From the IMG/VR virus record IMGVR_UViG_3300025849_000025, positions 16,100-80,099 of that record: a DNA stretch of 64,000 bases. One strand, 5' to 3'. The position numbers and the translations under genes were made by a program. The DNA comes from a virus. Positions 42,412-50,759 of this stretch are shown piece by piece. Numbering within the stretch: position 1 is the first letter of the stretch; every line of letters begins with the position of its first letter. The notes beneath the pieces were generated by a model that worked only from the letters and a program-made list of their open reading frames with translations, searched no databases and had not been told where the DNA came from.

Positions 42412-43905
42412 TTATATTTCTACAGTAAAGATTTTAGTCTTAAACTGTTGCTCTCCATACATGTCGATCCTTTTACGAAAATGATCAAGAGTATAGTTGT
42501 TATAAGAACCAGAAGATAGATCATCACTAACATCATAAAGAACAGCTTTATCTGAACCATTACCTTTTCTTAGTGAACGACCAACAGACTGGAATACTTT
42601 AATCTCAGATTTACCACCAAAAGCAAAGATAACATTATCCAATCTCTTAAGGTTAACACCAGTAGAATAAGTGCCAAAGGAAGCAAGGATATTATGTTTC
42701 TTCTCAGGATCATTCTCAACAAGATGTCTAATCCTTTCACGTTCTTCACCTTTAACCCCACCATGAATAAAATGCAGTTCTCTCCCCTCTTTTTGAAAGA
42801 GGGGTTCTAAAACCTTACCATGTTTCTCAACCAAATCAAATAAGACTAAGTTGTTTTGACCTTCTAAAGACCACAATAGATTTCTTAGGAATATGTTTCT
42901 TCTTTCACAATTAACCAAGAACTCTCGCTCAGCACTAAACTTTCTACTGGCGTCAAGTTTATTGATAGCTTTCTTGAAGCCCTTTCTTATCTCTTGACTA
43001 TGTGAAAGAACAATCGCTTTAACTTCGAAGTCAGCAACAGTACCATCATCAATAAGGTTCTTGGTTGTTACATGCTGTCTAACAGAACCAAAACACCCTT
43101 CAAGAACAAGTCGGTGTGTCTTACTCTCTTCTGTTTTCAATGTACCAGTAAACCCATGTCTATAATAACAATCAGGCAACATACCCATAATCGTCTGAAG
43201 TGACTTAGCTTGGAATTGATGTGCTTCGTCACCAAGAACTACTTTAAATTGAGCAAACCATTCTTTAGGTAACTTAACCAATGACTGCCATGTAGATACA
43301 ACAACAGGCTTATCTGTATTTTTCTCAGCACCACCTTTAATCTTGTGGATTGCCTCAGGATCACAGCCATAATCAATGAAGTCACCTTCCATCTGGTGGA
43401 CAAGTGAGATTGTAGGGACAATGATAAGTGTTCTGTGGTTAAACTTTTTATAATAATGCTGCTGGATTAGATAAATGATCAGAGACTTACCAGATGATGT
43501 TGGCGACAAAGATAACGATCTACTATCACGCAAAGCATCTACAATGTATTGGTTTTGGTAATCTCTAGGAATAAACTTACAGTTCACTTCCTTAGCTAAC
43601 TGGATACCATAATCATCAGGGATATCATCTTCGCCATGGATCAAATGGTCAGGAGCATCGATGTCATAACCACGGTCTTCACAGAAAATAATCAACTTCT
43701 TCATCAGACCAACCATCAAGGTAGGACGCATTGGGGAGTAGAGTCTGATAAAACCGTCCCAGATTTTATTCTTGTAAGAAGGTGTGAACATGTAATTTGC
43801 AGGTCTAAACGAAAAGAATTCTTGTATCTCTTGTCGTATGCCTGGATCGGCAGTTACTTTTAGATTGATAGCATCCAGTTGTTCTACAGTAATTACGTCT
43901 GCCAT
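42412..43905 (-). CDS. uvsW: RNA-DNA and DNA helicase UvsW
   Basis: 497 residues; T4 UvsW has 502. Superfamily 2 motifs: 'SPTSSGKSL' (Walker A) near 134, 'LGDEAHQ' (II), 'GFTGTL' (III), 'QSVGRSLRKG' (VI). UvsW branch-migrates recombination intermediates and removes R-loops, shifting T4 from origin-based to recombination-based replication late in infection. A late promoter 33 bases upstream matches the late expression of uvsW in T4. Confidence 0.95.
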   Translation of the reverse strand: MADVITVEQLDAINLKVTADPGIRQEIQEFFSFRPANYMFTPSYKNKIWDGFIRLYSPMRPTLMVGLMKKLIIFCEDRGYDIDAPDHLIHGEDDIPDDYGIQLAKEVNCKFIPRDYQNQYIVDALRDSRSLSLSPTSSGKSLIIYLIQQHYYKKFNHRTLIIVPTISLVHQMEGDFIDYGCDPEAIHKIKGGAEKNTDKPVVVSTWQSLVKLPKEWFAQFKVVLGDEAHQFQAKSLQTIMGMLPDCYYRHGFTGTLKTEESKTHRLVLEGCFGSVRQHVTTKNLIDDGTVADFEVKAIVLSHSQEIRKGFKKAINKLDASRKFSAEREFLVNCERRNIFLRNLLWSLEGQNNLVLFDLVEKHGKVLEPLFQKEGRELHFIHGGVKGEERERIRHLVENDPEKKHNILASFGTYSTGVNLKRLDNVIFAFGGKSEIKVFQSVGRSLRKGNGSDKAVLYDVSDDLSSGSYNNYTLDHFRKRIDMYGEQQFKTKIFTVEI

Positions 43906-43937
43906 GATAACCTCACATTGTTCATAGTATATGCTAC

Positions 43938-43945
43938 TATTTATA
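43938..43945 (-). promoter_or_regulatory. Late promoter TATAAATA before uvsW
   Basis: Exact late octamer, minus strand, 33 bases before the uvsW ATG. Confidence 0.7.
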
Positions 43946-43960
43946 CAATGTGGCTAAGGC

Positions 43961-44395
43961 TTAATATTCGCCTGCTTGGAACTTAATCACGTCTACCATA
44001 GACTTAATAATGAAGTTTCGGCTGTGGATAGTCTTGATAATGCTCTCAAGATAGTTAGCATTCTCTGAGTGGTAATCAATTTTAAGACTTAGATTAATAA
44101 TATCTCTATCTGCTTGGATGTGTTTATCCAAGTCAGCACGTATAATCTTTCTTTGGCATGGCTTCCAACCACGAATACGCAAGTCTTCTTCAGCCATTTC
44201 ACCACCGTAGTAGTCACGCTTATCCATCTCAAGTTCTTTATAGTCGCCCTTGAGCTTCTTAACACGCAAAGCTTCTGTGTAATACATGTTGTAATACTTA
44301 CTGTGCAACGAAGGAATGTTTCGAAGTTCGTTCATCAAGTCGTTTTCGTTGATTTTAGAATCTTTACTCCAAATCTCACTGATTTTATTTTCCAA
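43961..44395 (-). CDS. uvsY: Recombination mediator UvsY
   Basis: 144 residues; T4 UvsY has 137. 'KRDYYGG' and the C-terminal 'IHSRNFIIKSMVDVIKFQAGEY' match T4 'LDYYSGR' and 'IKSRGFAIKHIQDMRAFEAGK'. UvsY loads the UvsX recombinase onto gp32-coated DNA. It is next to uvsW as in T4. Own consensus promoter. Confidence 0.85.
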   Translation of the reverse strand: MENKISEIWSKDSKINENDLMNELRNIPSLHSKYYNMYYTEALRVKKLKGDYKELEMDKRDYYGGEMAEEDLRIRGWKPCQRKIIRADLDKHIQADRDIINLSLKIDYHSENANYLESIIKTIHSRNFIIKSMVDVIKFQAGEY

Positions 44396-44424
44396 AACAT
44401 AATCCTCTCTATATTAATGAAAGG

Positions 44425-44453
44425 ATTATACCACAAATATTAGAGAGTGTCAA
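44425..44453 (-). promoter_or_regulatory. Consensus sigma70 promoter before uvsY
   Basis: TTGACA (44448-44453), 17-base spacer ending TGTGG, TATAAT (44425-44430). Overlaps the stop of the tail-tube-like gene. Confidence 0.85.
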
Positions 44454-44938
44454 CCAACTTTTTCGAAGGTATATCTGTCATATCGGAAAGACATGTTAAC
44501 TTCTGGGTAGAATACGTCAGTTCCAGTTATGTCAAGATTTACAGCACTTAGAGATACTGGTGTACAGTTTAGGAAGTTGAACTTCACGTTTAGATTCTTG
44601 TTGCTGTTCAAGATCAGAATGCTGATATCACTGTCAAGACCTTCGACCCCATCTTTCAATGGTTTGTAATCATCAAACTTTTCTGGGCTTGCAAGAGCTT
44701 TCATCCAATTGTAACATTCCATATAGTTGTTCATGTTTTCGTCTACAAGGAAACTGAAGTCTAAATCTTGGTACGCCAATCTGTCGCCAGCAACAAACAA
44801 GTTTCCCATAGGGTTCACTAGCTGTGGAGCTTCTAATGTGACACCTGGGATAAACGCTTTCTGTGTGAAGAACTCTACGTTAGGTAAACGTGATACAGAC
44901 ACGGTAAAACCAATAGGTGATAAGTAATTAGTGTTCAT
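44450..44938 (-). CDS. Tail tube-fold structural protein (gp19-like)
   Basis: 162 residues from the ATG at 44938, the size of T4 gp19 (163). 'LSPIGFTVSVSRLPNVEFFTQKAFIPGV' and 'VNMSFRYDRYTF' mark the tail-tube fold. It is isolated from other structural genes, inside the replication region, and has its own late promoter. A second tail-tube or tail-completion protein is likely; the main tube gene may be elsewhere. Confidence 0.65.
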   Translation of the reverse strand: MNTNYLSPIGFTVSVSRLPNVEFFTQKAFIPGVTLEAPQLVNPMGNLFVAGDRLAYQDLDFSFLVDENMNNYMECYNWMKALASPEKFDDYKPLKDGVEGLDSDISILILNSNKNLNVKFNFLNCTPVSLSAVNLDITGTDVFYPEVNMSFRYDRYTFEKVG

Positions 44939-44955
44939 TTTCAAAACTTTCCTGT

Positions 44956-44984
44956 TTGACAATCATTGTTTTCTATGTTATTAT
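44956..44984 (+). promoter_or_regulatory. Sigma70-type promoter for topoisomerase operon
   Basis: TTGACA (44956-44961), 17 bases, TATTAT (44979-44984). The -10 box overlaps the minus-strand late box at 44982. Confidence 0.75.
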
Positions 44985-44989
44985 TTATA
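44982..44989 (-). promoter_or_regulatory. Late promoter TATAAATA before tail tube-like gene
   Basis: Exact late octamer, minus strand, 44 bases before the ATG at 44938. Confidence 0.7.
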
Positions 44990-44990
44990 A

Positions 44991-45095
44991 ATGTTACTAA
45001 ATAAGGATTACACAAGTTTGGACAAACAAGACGATCCATGTGATGACGTTACACATTGGTGTGGCTATTTGAAAGGTAAAAGACAGAATGGCTGA
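44991..45095 (+). CDS. Possible leaderless small ORF before topoisomerase (34 aa)
   Basis: ATG at 44991 falls at the expected transcript start of the promoter at 44956, with no room for a ribosome site. 34 codons, with 'CDDVTHWCGYLKG', overlapping the topoisomerase start by eight bases. It may be a leaderless gene or a translated leader; coding is uncertain. Confidence 0.3.
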   Translation: MLLNKDYTSLDKQDDPCDDVTHWCGYLKGKRQNG

Positions 45096-46923
45096 AGATT
45101 TTAAAATTTTAACTGCACGTCAACACGTTAGAGAACGTATTGGTATGTATATGGGGTCAAGTTCTCTTGAGGAAGTTGAGCGATTCGTCATGGGTGAATG
45201 GAAAACTGCAAAGTACGTTCCTGCACTATCCAAAATGGTTGATGAAATTCTCGACAACTCAATTGACGAAGCGATTCGTACAAACTTTAAACATGCCAAC
45301 AAGATCGATGTTTCGGTCAAGATGGATAACTCCATCACTATTACTGATAATGGTCGTGGCATTCCACATGAAGACGTCTTCGATGCAACCACCAAGAAAA
45401 CTATAGCAAGAGCTACAGCGGCTTGGACACGTGTTAATGCAGGCACATCATTCGATGATGAGCGTGTGACTATTGGCACTAACGGTGTTGGTTCGTCTGC
45501 TACCAACTTCCTGTCAACTAAGTTCGTTGGTAAAACGTGGTCTAATGGAACTATCCTTCAAGTATCTTGTACTAATGGTGCGGAAAAGATACGTGAGACA
45601 AAGAAAGAGAAAACTGGTAATGGTACTGAGGTGTCATTCGTACCAGACTTTGATTTGTTTGAGGTAAACAATCTTAACGATCTTGACACACTTGCTCTGA
45701 TTGAAGATCGTTTGATTTCATTACAAATGGCTTTCCCTGAGATTACATTCTCTTTCAACAAGAAACGTATCAAGGTGAACAACCTAAAGAAATATTCTGA
45801 TATGTTTATTCAAGAAGGCGAAGCTTCTATTATCGAAAAGAGCGATAACCTTTCTTTCTTCATTGCGTCATCTGAGGATGGATTTAGATCAAACTCATAT
45901 ATTAACGGTGTGAACACACGCCAAGGCGGCACATACGTTGACTTCGTGATGAATGGTATTGTCGATGAACTTGTTGTTAAGATTAAACGCAAGCATAAGA
46001 TCGAAATGGCTAAGATCACAATTAAGAGTGGGCTATCGTTCGTGATGTTCAGCCGTAACTTTGTCAATCCAAAGTTTGATTCACAAACAAAAGAGCGTCT
46101 GACGAATCCAATGGGTAACGTTAAAGCACATTACCTTGAGTCTGGTGTTAAAGACTTTGTGTTCTATGCACAAAAGATCATGAATACACCTTCGATCATT
46201 GATCCAATCATTGAGGCTCAGTTAGCTAAGAAGTTGGCGCAAGACAAACGTGCCGCTACCCTAGCTCAAAAGAACCTTCGTAAGGTAAAGGTAGCAAAGC
46301 ACATTGCCGCTAACAAGCCCTCAGCGACCCTTAAGATCGTCGAAGGAGATTCTGCAATGGGGTTCCTACTGAAAGTTCGTAACGCTGATAAGGTGGGCGC
46401 TATGCCGCTCAGAGGCGTTATTATGAATACATGGGATATGAAGCCAGCAGATGTGCTAAAGAATAAAGAGTTGTCTGAGTTGGTTGCTGTTCTTGGATTG
46501 AACATCAATGATCCTGATAGTGTGGACAATATGCAGTATGAGAACATCGCAACTCTTACAGATGCTGACCACGATGGCATCGGACACATTAGTCCATTGC
46601 TGATTGCTTTCTTCTACAAGTTTTGGCCTAGACTATTAAAAGAACGTAAAGTTAAGATCACTCGAACCCCAATTATGATTTCTTCTAAAGATAAGAAGGT
46701 GAAGTGGTTCTACGGATACGAAGAAGCATCGAAGTTCAAAGCAGAAAATCCTTCTGGTTGGAAGCATCGTTACATTAAGGGTTTGGGATCACTTACCGAA
46801 GATGAGTATGATGTGATCATCAACAAACCTGTTTACGACACTGTTACGGTTGACGATGCGTCTATGTTCCAGATGATGTTTGGAAAAGATTCGGCATTAC
46901 GTAAACAGTTCATGTTTTCATAG
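45088..46923 (+). CDS. gp39: DNA topoisomerase II large subunit (gp39-gp60 in one protein)
   Basis: 611 residues. GyrB-type ATPase motifs 'DEILDNSIDEA', 'DNGRGIPHEDV', 'GTNGVGSS'; TOPRIM motifs 'EGDSAMG' near 415 and 'DADHDG' near 490. In T4 the ATPase (gp39) and the TOPRIM part (gp60) are separate genes; here they are one continuous protein. It relaxes supercoils and unlinks replicating DNA with gp52. Confidence 0.94.
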   Translation: MAEDFKILTARQHVRERIGMYMGSSSLEEVERFVMGEWKTAKYVPALSKMVDEILDNSIDEAIRTNFKHANKIDVSVKMDNSITITDNGRGIPHEDVFDATTKKTIARATAAWTRVNAGTSFDDERVTIGTNGVGSSATNFLSTKFVGKTWSNGTILQVSCTNGAEKIRETKKEKTGNGTEVSFVPDFDLFEVNNLNDLDTLALIEDRLISLQMAFPEITFSFNKKRIKVNNLKKYSDMFIQEGEASIIEKSDNLSFFIASSEDGFRSNSYINGVNTRQGGTYVDFVMNGIVDELVVKIKRKHKIEMAKITIKSGLSFVMFSRNFVNPKFDSQTKERLTNPMGNVKAHYLESGVKDFVFYAQKIMNTPSIIDPIIEAQLAKKLAQDKRAATLAQKNLRKVKVAKHIAANKPSATLKIVEGDSAMGFLLKVRNADKVGAMPLRGVIMNTWDMKPADVLKNKELSELVAVLGLNINDPDSVDNMQYENIATLTDADHDGIGHISPLLIAFFYKFWPRLLKERKVKITRTPIMISSKDKKVKWFYGYEEASKFKAENPSGWKHRYIKGLGSLTEDEYDVIINKPVYDTVTVDDASMFQMMFGKDSALRKQFMFS

Positions 46924-46926
46924 GGG

Positions 46927-46955
46927 TTGACACCAATTGGAAAGACTGGTAAGAT
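46927..46955 (+). promoter_or_regulatory. Sigma70-type promoter before gp52 unit
   Basis: TTGACA (46927-46932), 17 bases, TAAGAT (46950-46955). A second possible extended -10 (TGTGGTATAAG, 46962-46972) lies just downstream. Confidence 0.55.
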
Positions 46956-47070
46956 TCAGATTGTGGTATAAGAAGCTAAGAGCGCAACCATTTGGTTATA
47001 AGTGGTACAACTGCATACAGTGGGCAATGCACAACAGTAAGTATTATAATATAGATGGGAAAAATCTGAA

Positions 47071-47190
47071 ATGAGTAAAATTGGAAACTACGTGGTAGAA
47101 CTTCAAGAGCAAATGACCGAAGAAGAAGCACAAGCCCAATACGAAGATGAGCATGAGCCTTATTGGGAATCAGATGAGGATGGAAGATGA
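47071..47190 (+). CDS. Small acidic protein (39 aa) before gp52
   Basis: ATG at 47071, 39 residues, very Glu-rich ('MTEEEAQAQYEDEHEPYWE'). Its TGA overlaps the gp52 ATG (ATGA), and the GGATGGAAG at its end supplies the gp52 ribosome site, so translational coupling is likely. Function unknown. Confidence 0.5.
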   Translation: MSKIGNYVVELQEQMTEEEAQAQYEDEHEPYWESDEDGR

Positions 47191-48533
47191 GTTTACTAGA
47201 ATTCACAAAAGACGATAAGTCCACTACGGACTATCCTATTAGTAAAGTCGCTAAGAACGAATGGTTAGACTTTGCTATGTATACAGTTGAGTCTCGTGCT
47301 ATCCCTAATATGATCGATGGGCTAAAACCAGTTCAGAGGTTCTATCTATATTCATCACTGCTAAACTCAAAGCGTGACTTTAAGAAGGTATCGGCTGTTG
47401 CGGGTATTATCTCAGATTATGGCTACAATCATGGCGAAACATCAGCCGCAGGTGCAGGCCAACTTATGGCGGCATCTTGGAATAACAATGTCTGCCTTGT
47501 AGAAGGTAGGGGTTCGTTCGGTACTAGGCTTGTGCAACAAGCGGGTGCGGCACGTTATGTATATACACGTGTGCATAAAAACTTTGAGACATATATCAAA
47601 GATATCCAACTCTCTCCTGTACATGATGATCCAGAGCATGAGCCACCATCATTTTACTTGCCTGTACTACCTTTAGTATTGGCTAATGGTGCTAAGGGTA
47701 TTGCTACTGGCTTTGCTACTAGTATCTTGCCAAGAAGCACGAAGCATCTTGCCAAGGCTGTAAAAGAATATCTTGCGAAAGGTTCGATTGCACGAAAGCT
47801 TCCCATCACCTTCCCAGACTTTAGTGGATCGGTTGTATACAACAAGGAAGAAGACAAATACCAAGTCATTGGTACTTTTGAGCGTAAGAGTAAAACAGTA
47901 ATGATTATTACTGAAGTTCCTTATGGATATGATCGTGAAGGTTACATCAAGGTACTAGACGCATTGGAAGACAACAACGATATTGTGTCCTACGAAGATC
48001 AATGTGACAAGACTGGGTTTCGTTTTGAAATCAAATTGAAGTTGGCTTCTGCCAATGCTTGGACTGACGAACGTATCATTCGTAAGTTTAAATTGAGCAA
48101 ACCTCTGACTGAGAACCTTACTGTGATCGATCAGAATGGTAAGTTACGTGAATATAAAGATGAGCGTGACTTAATTAAAGATTTTACAGATTACCGATTG
48201 ACAGTCTTACAAGAAAGAATTAACCTTCGAAAGAAAGAAGAAGTTGAAGAATCACGTTGGCTTAAGGTTAAGATGCAGTTCATCAAAGCCGTGCTAGACG
48301 GATCAGTTCAATTCAAAAATAAAAAGAAAGATGTTGTTGCGGCTCAGATACTAAAAGTTACAGATGCATTAGAATTAGATGTTGACAAACTTCTCAGAAT
48401 CAATATGCTATCACTGACGGACGAAATGGTTAAAGACCTTCAAAAGCAAATTGCTGAATGTAAGGAGCGCCTAACGTTCTGGTCAAAAACAACGCCTAGA
48501 GAACAATTCGAAAGCGACTTATCGGAGATTTAA
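47187..48533 (+). CDS. gp52: DNA topoisomerase II medium subunit gp52 (GyrA-like)
   Basis: 448 residues; T4 gp52 has 442. 'AMYTVESRAIPNMIDGLKPVQRF', 'YNHGETSAAGA' and 'AGAARYVYTR', where the Tyr before TR is the catalytic residue (near 124). The DNA-cutting subunit that pairs with the gp39/60-like protein. The C-terminus is helical as in T4 and lacks the GyrA beta-pinwheel. Confidence 0.95.
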   Translation: MSLLEFTKDDKSTTDYPISKVAKNEWLDFAMYTVESRAIPNMIDGLKPVQRFYLYSSLLNSKRDFKKVSAVAGIISDYGYNHGETSAAGAGQLMAASWNNNVCLVEGRGSFGTRLVQQAGAARYVYTRVHKNFETYIKDIQLSPVHDDPEHEPPSFYLPVLPLVLANGAKGIATGFATSILPRSTKHLAKAVKEYLAKGSIARKLPITFPDFSGSVVYNKEEDKYQVIGTFERKSKTVMIITEVPYGYDREGYIKVLDALEDNNDIVSYEDQCDKTGFRFEIKLKLASANAWTDERIIRKFKLSKPLTENLTVIDQNGKLREYKDERDLIKDFTDYRLTVLQERINLRKKEEVEESRWLKVKMQFIKAVLDGSVQFKNKKKDVVAAQILKVTDALELDVDKLLRINMLSLTDEMVKDLQKQIAECKERLTFWSKTTPREQFESDLSEI

Positions 48534-48929
48534 ATGTACTACACTGCCTATGCCAAACCAAAGAAGTTATCAAGCAAGTTAATGGACAAAGTTGTTGTCT
48601 TTGCTTGTGACTTCCTTGAACTTGATGTTGACCTAGAGATAGAGTTCGATGAGGTAGAGAACGGTGGATACGTGGACTATGAAGAAGGTGAGGACATCGT
48701 TGTTGCTGTTAATCCAAAGCAAACTAAGAACGAATTGATCCGTACCATCTTCCATGAAATGGTTCACGTTAAGCAGTATGTTGAAGGTGATTTATCTCAC
48801 CAAGACTCAAACAACCTTTGGAAAGGTGCAGTCGTTGATGTTCCTTATATGGATCGTCCATGGGAAAAGGAAGCTTATGAGCAAGAAGAAGCTATGTGGC
48901 ACATCTTTTCAAAAGAGGTTGGGGTATGA
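48534..48929 (+). CDS. HExxH metalloprotease-like protein 1
   Basis: 131 residues. 'IFHEMVHVKQYVEG' gives the HExxH zinc motif; two Glu after 'WEKEAYEQEEAMW' could supply the third ligand (gluzincin or SprT-like). Starts directly after the gp52 stop. It is a paralogue of the next gene, with which it shares HEM-hydrophobic-HVKQY and a 'WE.EA' motif. Substrate unknown. Confidence 0.7.
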   Translation: MYYTAYAKPKKLSSKLMDKVVVFACDFLELDVDLEIEFDEVENGGYVDYEEGEDIVVAVNPKQTKNELIRTIFHEMVHVKQYVEGDLSHQDSNNLWKGAVVDVPYMDRPWEKEAYEQEEAMWHIFSKEVGV

Positions 48930-49309
48930 TAATCGACATTGCAGTTATGGAAGACTATGATGCTTTGATTGATGACTTTGTTTATTATATCTGCAAGCAT
49001 TTTGGAATTCTCCCACGTAGGATTTCTATCGAAAGTGCTGAACTTGTTGGCAACAGGGGTATGTGCTTTGACGATGATGTGGGTGAGTTTACAATCTTGG
49101 TAAATCGAACTGATGACGTTGGAGCAATTTTTGCAACTGTTGCGCATGAGATGATTCATGTTAAGCAGTACATGACACAAAACCTTGGTCAGATACTTGA
49201 TGAAAGTACGGAACTGCCTTATGATTCTCGTTGGTGGGAAGAAGAAGCTTTTAATGGTGCAGTCCCTCTTGTAGAAGCTTTTGCAAATAAGATTAAAAAT
49301 ATTGGTTGA
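48926..49309 (+). CDS. HExxH metalloprotease-like protein 2
   Basis: 127 residues from the ATG at 48926, which overlaps the previous stop (ATGA). 'VAHEMIHVKQYMTQ' is the zinc motif and 'RWWEEEAFNG' the likely third-ligand region. Tandem paralogue of the preceding gene, somewhat diverged at the N-terminus. Confidence 0.7.
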   Translation: MIIDIAVMEDYDALIDDFVYYICKHFGILPRRISIESAELVGNRGMCFDDDVGEFTILVNRTDDVGAIFATVAHEMIHVKQYMTQNLGQILDESTELPYDSRWWEEEAFNGAVPLVEAFANKIKNIG

Positions 49310-49334
49310 CATTAACTATTAACTGGTGTATTAT
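49306..49334 (+). promoter_or_regulatory. Sigma70-type promoter
   Basis: TTGACA (49306-49311), 17 bases, TATTAT (49329-49334), before the gene at 49359. It begins at the stop of the second HExxH gene. Confidence 0.75.
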
Positions 49335-49358
49335 ACACTTAACGAATAAGGAAACAAC

Positions 49359-49589
49359 ATGAGTATCGATTTAACATTCTTTGAGATCAACACGTCTGAT
49401 AAAGCAGACGCATCATTTGGTCGCAAGATGATGGCTTTCTCAGAAGACCATCGCAGTGGAATTGTTCCACTAGAAATTCTTAATGCGATGTCTCGTGTTG
49501 GTGAAAATCTAGCTGAGACGCCAATCGAAAAGCTGAAGCTTAGTAAGGTTGACAACATGGTAATTAAATATGCGAGGAGAGTGTTATGA
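49359..49589 (+). CDS. Hypothetical protein
   Basis: 76 residues, basic C-terminus ('VIKYARRVL'). No motif. AAGGAAA ribosome site. Its stop overlaps the next start. Confidence 0.6.
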   Translation: MSIDLTFFEINTSDKADASFGRKMMAFSEDHRSGIVPLEILNAMSRVGENLAETPIEKLKLSKVDNMVIKYARRVL

Positions 49590-49837
49590 GTAATCTTAAT
49601 TTTGAAACTTCATATGAAGATGAAGTGACAGTTGAAATTATGGATTGGGCTTTGGATACAATGCCAGATGAAGTAAAAGGCATGACACTAGAAGAAGTTG
49701 CAGATAAATATTGGGAAGTACACTTGAGTAGTACGCCAGATGAAGATGCCTTTTCTGTATTACCCGACTTCGATGATGATGATGCTCTAACAGACTTAAC
49801 AAAAACATATGGGAAACAACCAGATGCAAAATTTTAA
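49586..49837 (+). CDS. Small acidic hypothetical protein
   Basis: 83 residues, strongly acidic ('LPDFDDDDALTDL'). Overlaps the previous and next genes, so one translated unit. No family recognised. Confidence 0.6.
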   Translation: MSNLNFETSYEDEVTVEIMDWALDTMPDEVKGMTLEEVADKYWEVHLSSTPDEDAFSVLPDFDDDDALTDLTKTYGKQPDAKF

Positions 49838-50300
49838 GAAATTAGTATTGGTAGCCGCTCTGGCTACTGCAACACAGGCTACGGCAAACGAGAATGTAAC
49901 AAACATTACAGTCTTTGATCATACTAAGACCGTAGTTACCAACAACCCCATTCAAGTTCGTGAATGTCGTGACGTAGAAGTCCCAGTTTACGAAAACTAC
50001 CAAAGTGAAGGAGATGCCGCAGGTGGCGCATTTCTAGGAATGATCATTGGTGGCTTACTTGGAAAAGGTGTTACTGGTGATGATGGTGGTGCGGCGGCTG
50101 GAGCGGTGATCGGTGGATTAGTTGGTGCTGATAAAGGCGCACAAGGTTCCAATGGTCAACGTATTGTAGGCTATTCTTACGAAGAGCGTTGTAATATCGT
50201 GACTGAGAATCGTAGAGAAGAGCGAGAAGTATATAGCCACTCTACCATTCGTTTCCATCTTGGTGGTGAGCGTCACGTTCTAAAGTTTCAACGCCGATGA
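49824..50300 (+). CDS. Exported glycine-zipper protein
   Basis: 158 residues from the ATG at 49824. A signal peptide ('MQNFKKLVLVAALATATQA', cut before NEN) is followed by a glycine-zipper segment near 70-105 ('GMIIGGLLGKGVTG', 'GAVIGGLVGADKGAQG') as in 17-kDa-antigen/SlyB-type envelope proteins. The five bases of overlap and frame suggest that an in-frame start at 49809 is not used. It would sit in the periplasm or outer membrane of the infected cell. Role unknown. Confidence 0.75.
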   Translation: MQNFKKLVLVAALATATQATANENVTNITVFDHTKTVVTNNPIQVRECRDVEVPVYENYQSEGDAAGGAFLGMIIGGLLGKGVTGDDGGAAAGAVIGGLVGADKGAQGSNGQRIVGYSYEERCNIVTENRREEREVYSHSTIRFHLGGERHVLKFQRR

Positions 50301-50398
50301 TAGATATTATCGTAGCTAACCTAATCTTTTGGAGTTTGTATATTTTCATAGGTACAATTCCTTATCGTGTAATGCAGAAAGCAATTGACAATTCATGA
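50297..50398 (+). CDS. Small membrane protein (33 aa)
   Basis: ATG overlaps the previous stop (ATGA). 33 residues with one membrane segment ('IIVANLIFWSLYIFIGTI'), then a short basic tail. Its own stop overlaps the next start (ATGA), so it is in a coupled chain. A small inner-membrane peptide. Confidence 0.55.
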   Translation: MIDIIVANLIFWSLYIFIGTIPYRVMQKAIDNS

Positions 50399-50580
50399 GA
50401 TACACTTTAGAAAGAAACGGTAAAGTGGTACAACACATTGTAATGGTTGGTGCTGAGAAAAGTAACTTCAAGACCCCTACTGTGTTTGACCTTAAATTTG
50501 AAACATACGAAGCGGCTAATGAAGTAGCCGAAGTGTTAAAAGCCAAAGTTGTAGACAATAAGGCTACATTAGCGGCGTAA
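50395..50580 (+). CDS. Small hypothetical protein
   Basis: 61 residues, beta-hairpin then helix ('TYEAANEVAEVLKAKVV'). Ends six bases before the tRNA array. No known function. Confidence 0.6.
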   Translation: MRYTLERNGKVVQHIVMVGAEKSNFKTPTVFDLKFETYEAANEVAEVLKAKVVDNKATLAA

Positions 50581-50586
50581 GAATTA

Positions 50587-50663
50587 GCTTCCGTAGCATA
50601 ACTGGATAATGCAACCGCCTTCTAAGCGGTAGAGTATAGGTTCGAGTCCTATCGGGAGCGCCA
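50587..50663 (+). tRNA. tRNA-Arg (anticodon TCT)
   Basis: Full cloverleaf: acceptor GCTTCCG/CGGGAGC, anticodon stem ACCGC/GCGGT around loop CTTCTAA, T-arm with GGTTCGAGTCC, encoded CCA. It reads AGA/AGG, codons common in this genome's genes. Confidence 0.93.
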
Positions 50664-50672
50664 AAATAGAGT

Positions 50673-50749
50673 ATGGGCGTGATGGAATTGGTATACATAC
50701 AACACTTAAAATGTTGGTTTTGTGGGTTCGAGTCCCACCGCCCATACCA
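50673..50749 (+). tRNA. tRNA-Leu (anticodon TAA), short variable arm
   Basis: Acceptor ATGGGCG/CGCCCAT, anticodon stem CAACA/TGTTG around CTTAAAA, T-arm GTGGG/CCCAC, encoded CCA. The D-arm is Leu-like, but the long class II variable arm expected of tRNA-Leu is reduced to about five bases. Confidence 0.85.
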
Positions 50750-50759
50750 AGAACAGTGT

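Noticed and set aside
46937-47074. 46-codon frame with a TTG start between topoisomerase and gp52
   Set aside because: No ribosome site, and the TTG lies within the promoter at 46927-46955, upstream of its expected transcript start.
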